From the NCBI RefSeq assembly GCF_021582895.2, contig NZ_CP091139.2, positions 620,001-684,000 on the forward strand: a DNA stretch of 64,000 nt, written 5' to 3'. This DNA comes from Microbacterium elymi (GTDB lineage Bacteria > Actinomycetota > Actinomycetes > Actinomycetales > Microbacteriaceae). Positions 42,964 through 52,825 of the stretch are shown here, piece by piece (position 1 is the first letter of the stretch; each line of letters opens with the position of its first letter). Position numbers and translations under genes: made by a program. The notes under the pieces are model-generated. The model was not told the DNA's origin, did not search any database, and saw nothing but the letters and a program-made list of their open reading frames with translations.

Positions 42964-45531
42964 GGGCGGCCGCGTCGCCTCGACCATCGCCCGGAAGACC
43001 CTCGCGCAGTTCCCTCCGTCCCGAACCGGGAAGGCGTCTTCCATGCGCCGACGATAGACGGGCGTGACCCCCTCCGTGACGAGGTGCTGGAGTGCGCCGG
43101 CAGCCGAGCGGGCATCCGATGCGACCGGCCCGAAGCCTCCGTCCGCGTAGTCGAAGTACCCATCCCGCTCGGTGTGCCCTGCCCGATACTCCTCGGCATC
43201 GAATTGATAGTAGAGAACCGGAATCCGCAGAAAGGCAGCGTTGAATGCGACGGATGAGTAGTCGGTGACCAGCGCGGCGCAGTCGGCGAGAAGATGCCGG
43301 ACGTTCTCATCCGCGTACGACACGCTGCGCACGTGCGGCGGGACGTCGAAATCCGCCAGATAGCCGTGCATGTTCGGGTGCGGCATGAAGACGAGCTCGT
43401 ACCCCTGTTCGGCGAGCTCGGCGATCTCGGGGCGGCGCAGGAGCTCCCCCAGCTGCGCGCATAGCGCGATTGCGAGAACGCCGCGATCTGCGCGCGGTCG
43501 GCCGAGGTCTTCCCCATGTCGCCGACCAGGTAGTCGCGCCAGGTGGGCATGATCAAGACTTTCGAGGCTCGACCTCCGTCGCGTCGCTGCGCCAGCTTGA
43601 GCAGGGCGTCGTGGCGCGGGAGCCCGGTGAGGCGCACCTCCTTCGTGCCGAATTTGAACGGCGACGGTCCCACGATGTAGTCGTATTCCGCCCGGGTGGA
43701 CGTCACGAAGACGTCGATCCTCTTCCGGTTCAGCCATTCCGAGATGTCGCCCTTGATGACTCCGTGCTGAAGGAAGGTGAAGACATACCTGCCGCGCATC
43801 CTCCGCGGGAGCGCGTCGGTGATGAATCGGTCGGCATGGCTCGATGCCAAGTGGTCCGCGTGCGCCATCAGGCTGAAGAATTCCGGCTCGCCGTATCCGA
43901 CCAGCCGGGCGCCCTGGCGGGACATTCGCTCCCAGTCAGGCGTGCCCCGTCGCACCACGAACCACGCGTTGATCTCGGGATGGTTCTCCCGCACCCACCA
44001 GTAGAGGTCCTCGCCGCTGTCGTTGGCATCGACATCGCGGTCGATGAACACCCACGCGTTCCGGAACTCCTGGGCGGAGCGGACCGAACGGGTGGCGAGC
44101 GTGCGCCGGACGATGGCGAGGCTTCGGCCCCGACGACGATTCAGCCCTCTGCCGATGCGAAGCACCTGTGCCTCGACGGCGTGCCCGAGCCGGTGTGCGC
44201 GCACGCGCCAGCCCCGGTCATCCGGGGCGAAGGGCGGCTTCCCACTCCCTGCCGGCGATTGGGGATAATGATCGACGCCATCGAGCGCGATCCGCACGCG
44301 CGCTTCGGCCGGCAGCCAGATGGTCCGCTGCCAGACGATCGTCCGCCCCACGTACTCCAGCCCCTGCGTCTTCGCGAATCGCGGCTCCACGACCGCTTCA
44401 CCGACGAAGACCCGCTCGGTCGGAGCATCCTCACCATGACGATAGACGACCGCGCGCAGACCGCGCCGCTCATCTCGCGGACCCGCGAGCAGCTGACCGT
44501 GGGTGATCTCGCCCTTCTTGATGAGGAGGGCGTCGCGCATCCATGCCTCGACGGACATGATCGAGAACTCGCGGATGCTCTCGGCATCGATGTGGGTCAG
44601 ATACGCCGAGACGAGGTCATCGAGATCGCGATACATCTGCTCGGGAAAGCGCGTGTGACGAGCCTCCCCCTTCTGAGACGACCGCAGGATCCAGAACTGG
44701 TCGTACAGCATGAGGTTCTGCGCCCAACGCGGAACGCGACCATGCTGCTCGATTGCGGCGGCGATGAGCCGAGGGAACCCGTGTCGGAGATGATCGACGT
44801 ACTTGCGGGGGTCGCCGCGGTTGGCCTGCACGGTCGAGGAGTGGTCGGCCCGCTGCCGATAGAGGTAATGCGCACGCGGGACGAAGAGCACGGTCGGGTC
44901 CGTGGTCCGCAGCAGATACTCGGCGACGAATGCGGCGTCTTCGAACCGGAGGCGGAGCTCTTCCGGAAACCGGATGCCAAGTTCAGCGACGGCCCGGCGG
45001 CGGATGAGGGCCGACGTCACGTGCGGCTGAATCCAGTTCGGCTCTTCGTCGAGATGCCGCAAGCGTCGGACCCTGATGGAACCGTGCCGCCAGAGCGTGG
45101 CTGTCATGCCCGATCCCCCTCCCGTACCAGAGGAGGATTCGGGCGGAGACGATGTCGACGTCGTCGTCGCCATGGCGCGCGAGGGCCTTCTCGCATTCCT
45201 CGAGGTACCGAGGACGGAGCACGTCATCCGGGTCGGGGAAGGTCAGCCAGTCGCCGGTCGCCAGCTCGAGGCCCCGATTCCGTGCGGCAGCCTGACCGGC
45301 GTTCGACTGAGAGAGGAACGTGACGTTCTGCGGATGCTCGGCGGCGAACGCCCGGGCGATGCGGGCCGTCGCACCATCATCCGTGGACCCGTCGTCGATC
45401 AGGACGACCTGCAGCCGGTGGAACCCGATCGTCTGCCGTTCCAGCGATTCCAGGAACTCCGGCAGGTAGGCCGCCACGTTGAACAGGGGCGTGACGATGG
45501 AGTACACGTCAGTGTGGGCCGACACAGGCAT
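42901..45531 (-). CDS. GT2/CDP-glycerol glycerophosphotransferase fusion 2 (two apparent indels)
   Basis: About 876 residues starting MPVSAHTDVYSIVTPLFNVA. The N-terminal GT2 domain has VLIDDGSTDD, QSNAGQAAARNRGLELATG and WLTFPDPDDVL. A helical linker leads to a TagF-like domain with AWVFIDRDVDANDSGEDLYW, FLQHGVIKGDISEWLNRK, MPTWRDYLV, VFMPHPNMHGYLADF and VTDYSSVAFNAAFL. An extra base near 45063 and a lost one near 43480 cancel. It likely glycosylates and polymerises polyol-phosphate chains. It follows the DUF4012 gene on the same strand, and no stop separates the two in one frame as sequenced. Confidence 0.88.
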
Positions 45532-45538
45532 CAGTCTG

Positions 45539-47377
45539 TCAGGACTGCGGCGACGAGAGAGTCCGTCGCAGGTCTTCGCCACGGTGACCGGTGTGGTCGT
45601 CACCGTCGGGGTGTACCGCACCGACAGCGGCCCGAGGTCGCCCTTGGGCAGTGTGCTGGTGAACGAGACGGTCTTCGTCTCGCCGCTCGGGACGAAGACG
45701 CGGATGCTCTGGGCGTTGCGCCCGTCCTCGACGCCGCTGCGCATGTCGGCGTAGGAGTCGCCGAACTGCGGATCGACCGCGGTGATCTTCGAGCCGGTCG
45801 GCGCGAAGTAGATGATGTCCTGGATGAACGTGTTCTTCAGGCAGCCCGTAGCGCTTGTTCCGGATGCCGAGCTGGTACTTGGTCATCCCCTCGAGCGGTG
45901 CGCTGTTCGCGATCCTCATCGAGGTGGTGATCGTACGGTCCGCGGCGCTGCAGGTCACATTGACCTTCGTCTTCATGAAGTACTCGAGCTTGCTGTAGGC
46001 CGCGTCGTTGACGAAGATCCCGACCTCGGTCGTCTTCTTGTTGGTCGTCGCCATCGCACCGTCCAGGCCCAGCTCGACCGCCATCGCCTGCTCGTCCTTG
46101 CGCGGGAACCAGACGCGCAGGCGCTGCTCCTTCACCGATGTCTCCAGCTGGGTGAGCATCTTCATCACGTCCCACTTGCCCGACGCCACCTTGTTGAACA
46201 CGCGGGCGGCCACGTCGGCGAAGAAGGCGTCCTGGACGGCGTTCACCGGGTAGCGGCTGTACGCGTCGTAGAGCAGGGCTTCGACCACGTTGCCCGAGGT
46301 CAGCTTGCGTCCATCGGCCGTCTCGATCGGTCCGGTCACCTTGAGCATGTGCGAGAGCACGACCGGGTCGACCGAGATCACACCGTCGAGGTGCTCGCCG
46401 TTGGTGTTGAACCACAGGTTGTCGAAGGCCTGGGCAGTCGTCGGGAAGTTCGGCGTGCGGGTGAAGTTGCCGAACCCCATGAAGGTGTCGGGCTCGTAGA
46501 GGGCCAGGGTCTCGGGGGGCAGGTCGACCACCTGCTGGTTGCGCGGGAAGCTGTAGGTGCCGGTCTGCTTCGCGAGCTTGACGCTGCCGTTGTCGACGTT
46601 GACGATCGCTGTCGCCGCCGGCAACCCGCCGCCGCTTCGCGACTCGGCGTTGTTCTGGAAGATCAGCATGTACGTGCGCTTCTCATCCGCACCGGCGATC
46701 TTCAACAGCGTCGGCAGATAGTGCTGGACGTTCTTCAACGCCGGACCCGCCTGGTCCATGACGTCGAACAGCGAGCCGACGGCACTGTCCACGAACGGCA
46801 GGAGCTTGGAGCGGTCGACACTCTTCAGCTCGCTCTGAGCCTGGGTGAACGCGGTGGTGATGGCCGGCAGCGAGTCTGCGGCTTCGCTGATCGGGGCGAG
46901 GTTGATTCCGCCGCCCTTGACTGAGATCTTGTCCAATTGCAGCGTGCTCAGCAGCTTCACGCCCGCGGGCATCGCGCCTTCGGCGAGCACGTGGGTCGCC
47001 TCGGTCGCCTTGCGCACCGCATCGACGTTCTGGCCGACGAGCGGGATGCCGGCGGCCACCTCCCACAGCGGCCCCTTCACCGTGGAGTCGGCTCGACGGG
47101 TGAGCGTGAGCACCTCGTCGCCGGCGGCGGCGATCTTGGCCGAGTCGCCGCTCTTCATGTACTTCGTGATCGACGAGATCTCGGACTTGGCCGACATCAG
47201 GTCGTCCTTCACCGAGATCGCCTGCACGGCGAACACCGCCGTGACGGCACCCAGGGCGACGACGACCCCGCCGACCACCGAGGTGGTGATCCAGGGCCAG
47301 CGGCGGCGTCGCCGCGGTGCCGCGTGGGAACCGGCACGATCCACGCGGTAGCGTCCAGATGAAGGAGTCTTGGGCAC
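45539..47377 (-). CDS. DUF4012 domain protein, copy 2 (apparent indels near 3' end)
   Basis: About 612 residues starting MPKTPSSGRYRVDRAGSHAA, with a membrane helix (ITTSVVGGVVVALGAVTAVF) and an exported domain. It parallels copy 1 over most of its length: FQNNAESRSGGGLPAATAIV, GFGNFTRTPNFPTTAQAFD, VVLSHMLKVTGPIE, SVKEQRLRVWFPRKDEQ. One extra base near 45836 restores the sequence YGLPKNTFIQD. A further indel before 45541 is needed to reach the TGA there; otherwise the frame stays open into the downstream GT2 fusion. It lies in the second polymer locus, beside glycerophosphotransferase-type genes, as copy 1 does. Confidence 0.85.
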   Translation of the reverse strand: MPKTPSSGRYRVDRAGSHAAPRRRRRWPWITTSVVGGVVVALGAVTAVFAVQAISVKDDLMSAKSEISSITKYMKSGDSAKIAAAGDEVLTLTRRADSTVKGPLWEVAAGIPLVGQNVDAVRKATEATHVLAEGAMPAGVKLLSTLQLDKISVKGGGINLAPISEAADSLPAITTAFTQAQSELKSVDRSKLLPFVDSAVGSLFDVMDQAGPALKNVQHYLPTLLKIAGADEKRTYMLIFQNNAESRSGGGLPAATAIVNVDNGSVKLAKQTGTYSFPRNQQVVDLPPETLALYEPDTFMGFGNFTRTPNFPTTAQAFDNLWFNTNGEHLDGVISVDPVVLSHMLKVTGPIETADGRKLTSGNVVEALLYDAYSRYPVNAVQDAFFADVAARVFNKVASGKWDVMKMLTQLETSVKEQRLRVWFPRKDEQAMAVELGLDGAMATTNKKTTEVGIFVNDAAYSKLEYFMKTKVNVTCSAADRTITTSMRIANSAPLEGMTKYQLGIRNKRYGLPEEHVHPGHHLLRADRLEDHRGRSAVRRLLRRHAQRRRGRAQRPEHPRLRPERRDEDRLVHQHTAQGRPRAAVGAVHPDGDDHTGHRGEDLRRTLSSPQS

Positions 47378-47454
47378 CTGACGAGATTACCGGTAGCTCA
47401 CTGTGACCAGGCCGAGAGCCACGCCCGTCCTCTTCACCCCATAGCGCGGTCACA

Positions 47455-47460
47455 TAGAAT
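47455..47460 (+). promoter_or_regulatory. -10 box before the tandem phosphotransferase gene
   Basis: TAGAAT lies 34 bases upstream of the ATG at 47495, which also has a GGAAGGGG ribosome-binding site. It is in the divergent space with DUF4012 copy 2. Confidence 0.5.
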
Positions 47461-47494
47461 CAGGCACTCCTGCACGCAACCGGGAAGGGGTGAG

Positions 47495-49891
47495 ATGCCG
47501 AGCCTGCGCAACATGCTGCGTCGCAGCGCTTCCTCCAGAAGTGGCGCTGGGCACCGTATTTCCTCGCCTACCACCTGTTCACCCGCCTCGCTCGGGTCAA
47601 GCCCGACCGGGTGGTGTTCCTCTCCGACTCGCGCTCCGACTACTCCGGCAACATCGGATCGCTCCGCGACGAGATCATGCGACAGAACCCCGAGGCCGAG
47701 ATCATCGGGATCTTCAAGCGGAACCTGCGTGCGCGCCGGTCGATCCGCGACACCCTGCGCCTGCCTTGGGTGACCGCGACAGCGCAGACGATCGTCCTCG
47801 ACGACTTCTACCCGCTGATCTACCCGTTCCGGATTCGAGCCGAGTCGCGTCTGCTGCAGGTCTGGCACGCCGCAGGCGCGTTCAAGCGCGTCGGCCACAG
47901 CCGGGCGGGCCTGCCCGGGGGGCCGATCCCCGGGTCGATCATCCACCGCAACTACACGGACGCCACGGTCAGCAGCGAAGGAGTCCGCGGGAACTACGCC
48001 GAAGCGTATGGAATCGACGTCTCGAGGGTGAAGCCCTTGGGCGTCCCCCGCACCGACGTGTTCTTCGATGATGCGACGGTCGCCGAGGCGAATCGGGAGG
48101 TGCGGGCTCGGTATGGGATCGGTGAGCACACGCGCATCGCCCTGTACGCACCGACGTTCCGCGGGAACGGGCAGCTGACCGCGACCTTCGACTACGACGG
48201 CATCGACTGGGACGCCCTGGCCGGCGGCCTCGGCGACGAGTGGGTCGTGATGGTCAAGATGCACCCGTTCGTCGCGCCGCTGACCGTCGCCCGCCCGGGC
48301 GTCACCGGCATCATCGACGTCACCGGCGATCGCGAGATCACCCAGCTGCTGATGGCGGCCGACGTGCTGGTCACCGATTACTCGTCGACGATCTTCGAGT
48401 ACGCGCTCCTGCGCCGGCCGATCGTCTTCTTCTGCCCCGACCTGGAGCAGTACACGTCCGACCGCGATTTCTACTACCCGCTCACCGACTATGTGACCGG
48501 CCCGCTGGTGACCGACACCGCTCGGCTCGCAGACGCGATCAGGACTGTGCGGCACGGGGAGACGCAGGAGCGCTTCGTCGACTTCTTCATGGGAGCGTGC
48601 GACGGTCACTCTTCGGAGCGGATCACCCGCGAGCTCATCCTGACTCCGCGCGACGCCGGACGCCCCGAGGCCGCCGCCCCGGGCGGCAGCGCCGTCGAGC
48701 CCACCCGGGCATCCGGGTCGATGGGCCTGCGGCTCCTGGTCGCCCACGCCGCACGGATCGGGCTGAACATCGCCTACGCACCGCTGCGCGTGCTGCCGCG
48801 CCGCCGCAAGGTCGTGATGATCAGCCGCGAGCACGAGACGGTGCCGAACGACTTCGTCGATCTCACCGCAGCGATCCGGCGCGCCGACCCGAGCGTGCGC
48901 GTGGTGACGCTCGTGCGCATGGTCCCCCGGGGTACCTCGCCAAGATCGGCTACTCGTTCCACATGCTGGCGCAGCTCTATCATGTCGCCACCTCTCGGGC
49001 GCTCGTGATCGACACGTACGCGATGGTCGCGAGCCTGCTGCGGCACGGCCCGGGACTCACCGTCGTGCAGATCTGGCACGCACTCGGTGCGTTCAAGAAG
49101 TTCGGCCTCAGCATCCTGGATCACGAAGAGGGTCGCGATCGTCGGCTGGCGCAGGCCATGCGGATGCACCAGGGGTACGACGTCGTGCTCGCGAGCGGAC
49201 CGGAGTGCCGCCCCGCGTTCGCCGATGCGTTCGGGACGAGCATCGACAACGTCACGGTCGCGCCGCTGCCCGGGTCGATCGGCTGCTCGACCCGGAGCGC
49301 TCCAACGCCACCCGTGCCCGCATCCACGACGTTCATCCGCACCTGCGCACTGCCCGCGTGGCGGTCTTCGCGCCGACCTTCCGGCTCGACGGCACAGTGA
49401 TCGTGGATGCCGCGGCGCTCACTGCGGCGCTGGCGGAGATCGGCGTCCACCTGGTGGTGAAGGTCCACCCGCTCATGCCGGTGGATTTCGGCCCGGCTGT
49501 GGATACGGCGCCCGGCTTCTCGACGCAGGAGCTGCTGCAGGTGGCGGACCTGTTCATCACCGACTATTCATCGGCGCTGTACGAGGCGGCCGTGCTCGGC
49601 GTCCCCTGCTACTTCCTCGCGCCTGATCTGGACGAGTACATCGCGTCGCGGGACTTCTACCTCGACTACCGTCGGGATCTGCCCGGACCGATCGTCCGCG
49701 ACATCCCTGCTCTGGCGGCGGCGATCGACGCCGGCACAGGAACTCGGGAAGCAACCCAGGCGTTCGCGGGCCGGTGGGTCCAGGTCTCGGCTGTGGCGAA
49801 GACGACAAAGACCCCGTGCGCCGACGCCATCGCCGGGCTGATCATCGACGCAGTAGACGCCGGATCAGCCGCACCGCGCGGTGGCGCGTGA
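47495..49891 (+). CDS. Tandem CDP-glycerol glycerophosphotransferase-type protein, two catalytic domains (three apparent one-base losses)
   Basis: About 799 residues after restoring bases near 47526, 48930 and 49273. Domain 1 has FLSDSRSDYSGNIGSLRDEI, LLQVWHAAGAFKRVGHS, APTFRGNG, VKMHPFVAPL and VTDYSSTIFEYALL. Domain 2 repeats the plan with MISREHETVPNDF, VQIWHALGAFKKFGLS, APTFRLDGT, VKVHPLMPVDF and ITDYSSALYEAAVL. Each has the His, PHP-like and TDYSS motifs of TagB/TagF enzymes. The two halves may act as primer and polymerase, as in TarK/TarL or TagB/TagF, in one chain. Its 3' end overlaps the convergent GT2 by 50 bp. Confidence 0.88.
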
Positions 49892-51278
49892 GCTGCGCTT
49901 CCCAGACCAGACGCCGCCAAAGTGATCCCCCGGGCCCGGCACCGGCTTCCACACCCGGACCTCGCCGGCGCGGGCCGGCACGGCCCGGCGGAGCTGACCG
50001 AACTGTCGACGACGATGGCGGTCCTGCTTGCGCACCGGTGTCGCCGGATGTGCGCTCCACGATCGATCGATACTCCGCATCGGCGAACGCCCAGCGGGCT
50101 GCCGGCGCAGACGCCTCCCAACGGTGGAGCAGCCGCTGTCCGAAATAGTCAGGAGTGCTGACCACCGGCTCGACGACGAGGATCTCGTCGTGCGGACCGT
50201 GCAGTTCCACTGCTGCCGGGTCGGCGACCGGGATCGTCACCACGTCCCGGCTGTCGCGATAGGCGCCCACCCAGGCCGGAATCGACCGGCCCGCGAGACG
50301 CTGCAGCAGCAGGCGAGACTCCATCGGCAGCGCGGTCGCGTCGTACTCGAAGAGGCGCTGCTCGGTCACGTGGCGCGCACAGGCGGCGAGCGCGTCGAGA
50401 GCCGCCGCGCGTCCCGCGTCATCGAGCACGGCCGCGTACCCCTCGCTGGTCAGCTGAGGCGGCAGGATCCATTGGCATTCGTAGAGGAACATCGACTGGA
50501 GCCATCCGGGCACGGCCCCGCGGGCGGCGGCGCGTTCCAGGATCCCGCGATAGCCGTCGCGGAAGCGCTCGATGTACGTGTCCGGGTCGCTCCGGAACCG
50601 GTCGACCGCCGAGTCACCACTGGCCCGCTTGCGATAGACGTATCGCGCATCCGCCACCAGCCCGAGCACCGGATCGGGGATGTCGAGGAGGAACTCGGCG
50701 ACGAACAGCGCGTCCTCGGACGCGTGCAGTCCCGAGCGGAACAGTAGGCCGCGATCGAGAATATCCCGCCGCCGGAAGAAGGCCGAGGCCACGTTCAGTT
50801 GGAAGAAGTCGGGGTTCGTCGCCATCGGCACGCCGCGATCGCCCGCCATGAAGCGGAACTTCAGCGCGTGCACATCGCGGATCTTGGGATCGGGCTCGCG
50901 GAGCCGCACCAGGCGGGTGGATGCGATCGTGACCCGCTCGCCGTGCCGCGCGAGGAAACGCGAGACACGCCGGAAGAAGTCGGGGGCGACGTAGTCGTCG
51001 GAGTCGGGGAACGTCACCCATTCGCCGCGAGCCGCGCGAAGGCCGGCGTTGCGCGCGGCGCTGACGCCGGCGTTGTCCTGGCGGATCACGCGACCGTCGA
51101 TCCCCGATCGCTCGAGCCACTCCTGCGCCATGGCTCCGGACCTGTCGGGAGATCCATCGTCGACGAAGATCACCTCGAGCCGATACCCGCCGGGCTTCTG
51201 CGCAGACAGACTCCCGAGCAGATCGGGCAGGTACTTCTCCACGCGGTACAGAGGGATGACTGCGCTCAACAGGATCAT
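49842..51278 (-). CDS. GT2 glycosyltransferase with C-terminal helical region (two apparent indels near the end)
   Basis: About 478 residues starting MILLSAVIPLYRVEKYLPDL. The GT-A domain has VIFVDDGSPDRSGAMAQEWL, QDNAGVSAARNAGLRAARG and WVTFPDSDDYVAP. The following region resembles the linker of the GT2-phosphotransferase fusions (LHASEDALFVAEFLLDIPDP, YVYRKRASGDSAVDRFRSDP), but no phosphotransferase domain follows. An extra base near 50031 (GCGCAAGCAGG for GCGCAGCAGG) and a likely lost one near 49925 affect the basic tail. It may add a sugar to the polymer. Confidence 0.85.
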   Translation of the reverse strand: MILLSAVIPLYRVEKYLPDLLGSLSAQKPGGYRLEVIFVDDGSPDRSGAMAQEWLERSGIDGRVIRQDNAGVSAARNAGLRAARGEWVTFPDSDDYVAPDFFRRVSRFLARHGERVTIASTRLVRLREPDPKIRDVHALKFRFMAGDRGVPMATNPDFFQLNVASAFFRRRDILDRGLLFRSGLHASEDALFVAEFLLDIPDPVLGLVADARYVYRKRASGDSAVDRFRSDPDTYIERFRDGYRGILERAAARGAVPGWLQSMFLYECQWILPPQLTSEGYAAVLDDAGRAAALDALAACARHVTEQRLFEYDATALPMESRLLLQRLAGRSIPAWVGAYRDSRDVVTIPVADPAAVELHGPHDEILVVEPVVSTPDYFGQRLLHRWEASAPAARWAFADAEYRSIVERTSGDTGAQAGPPSSSTVRSAPPGRAGPRRRGPGVEAGAGPGGSLWRRLVWEAQLTRHRAVRLIRRLLRR

Positions 51279-51420
51279 GGCTCATCGATCCTATGCGTGA
51301 CAGCCCTCGCGGCGCCGCCGTCTCCGTGAACGGTCCCAGCGGGTGAACCGTAGGATATGGGCGGACGCCGCATACGGCGGCGCATCCTGAAGACCCATGA
51401 ATCCCACGAGGTATCGACAC

Positions 51421-52825
51421 GTGAGTGACAGCACCCGCACGGTGGCAGTCGTCCTGGCCGGCGGCATCGGCGTCCGCGTCGGCCTCGGCATTCCGAAGCA
51501 GCTCATCCGCATCGCGGGCAAGGCGATCGTCGAGCACACGCTCGAAGCGGTGCAGGCCAGCGACGACGTTGACGAGATCATCGTGATGATGAACCCCGGA
51601 GCGATCGCCGAGCTCGATCATCTGAAGGACGACGCGAGGTTCCCGAAGCTCACGCGCATCCTGCCGGGCGGGGCGACGCGCAACGACACCACCGAACTCG
51701 CGATCGCGGCCCTGGACGGCGACGATCTGAAGGTGCTGTTCCACGATGCGGTGCGTCCGTTCATCGACAGCCGCATCATCCATGACTGTGTGACCGCGCT
51801 CGACCGCTACGACGCGGTCGACACCGCCATCCCCTCGGCAGACACCATCATCGAGGTCGACGGGAACGGTCTGGTCTCGGGCATCCCCGCCCGCTCGATG
51901 CTCCGTCGCGGGCAGACCCCGCAGGCCTTTCGTCTGCGCACCATCCGCGAGGCCTACGCGATCGCCCGTCGCGATCCGGACTTCCACGCGACCGACGACT
52001 GCGGGGTCGTCTTCACGTACCTTCCCGACGTGCCGATCTTCGTCGTCGAAGGCACAGCCGAGAACATGAAGGTCACCGAGCCCATCGACGTCCACATCGC
52101 AGACAAGCTCTTCCAGCTGCAGTCCGCGAGCCTATCCCTCGAGGAAATGGGCACCCTTCCCGATCTTTCCGGAAAGGGCGTCGTCGTGTTCGGCGGAAGC
52201 TACGGGATCGGTGCCAGCATCGTCCGACTCGCGCAGGAGGCGGGTGCGCGTGTCGTCGAGTTCAGCCGTTCGACGACCGGGACGGATGTCACCTCAGCCA
52301 AGCATGTGCGGAAGGCGCTGGCGAAGGCCGCCGATGAGCTGGGCCGAATCGACGCCGTTGTGATCACCGCGGGGGTGCTCCAGATCGCGCCGTTGATCGA
52401 TACGAAGAAGAGCGATCTCAAGAGGACGATCCAGACGAACCTCACCGCTCCCGCGCTGGTGTGTCGCGAGGCGTACCGATACCTGGCGCAGACGCAGGGT
52501 CAGGTGATCCTGTTCACGTCGAGTTCGTACACCCGGGGACGCGCGAACTACAGCACGTACTCGGCGACCAAGGCCGGTGTCGTCAACCTCACCCAGGCGC
52601 TCTCCGAGGAATGGGCCGACAGCGGCGTACGGATCAACTGCATCAACCCCCAGCGCACGGCAACGCCGATGCGCACGGCCGCGTTCGGAGACGAGCCGAG
52701 CGGGACGCTGCCTCGACCCCGACGAAGTGGCACGGGTGACCACCCACGTGATCGGCGCGGACCTGACCGGTCAGGTCGTGACCGTCGAGGTCGCCGCCAT
52801 GGCATCGCTCCGAGATCCGATATGA
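51421..52825 (+). CDS. Bifunctional IspD-like cytidylyltransferase/short-chain dehydrogenase, predicted CDP-ribitol synthesis (one apparent frameshift)
   Basis: About 467 residues after removing an extra C near 52713 (GCTGCCTCG for GCTGCTCG), which yields LLDPDEVARVTTHV. Residues 1-235 form an IspD/TarI-type nucleotidyltransferase: VLAGGIGVRVGLGIPKQLI, FHDAVRPFI, RRGQTPQAFRL, TDDCGVVF. Residues 245 onward are an SDR: VVVFGGSYGIGASIVRLAQE, the catalytic YSATKAG and INCINPQR. The same fusion in Haemophilus (Bcs1) reduces ribulose-5-phosphate and makes CDP-ribitol. This supplies ribitol-phosphate donors for the phosphotransferases. A GTG at 51421 with GAGG upstream is preferred over ATG 51397. 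It is coupled to the next gene (ATGA). Confidence 0.88.
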
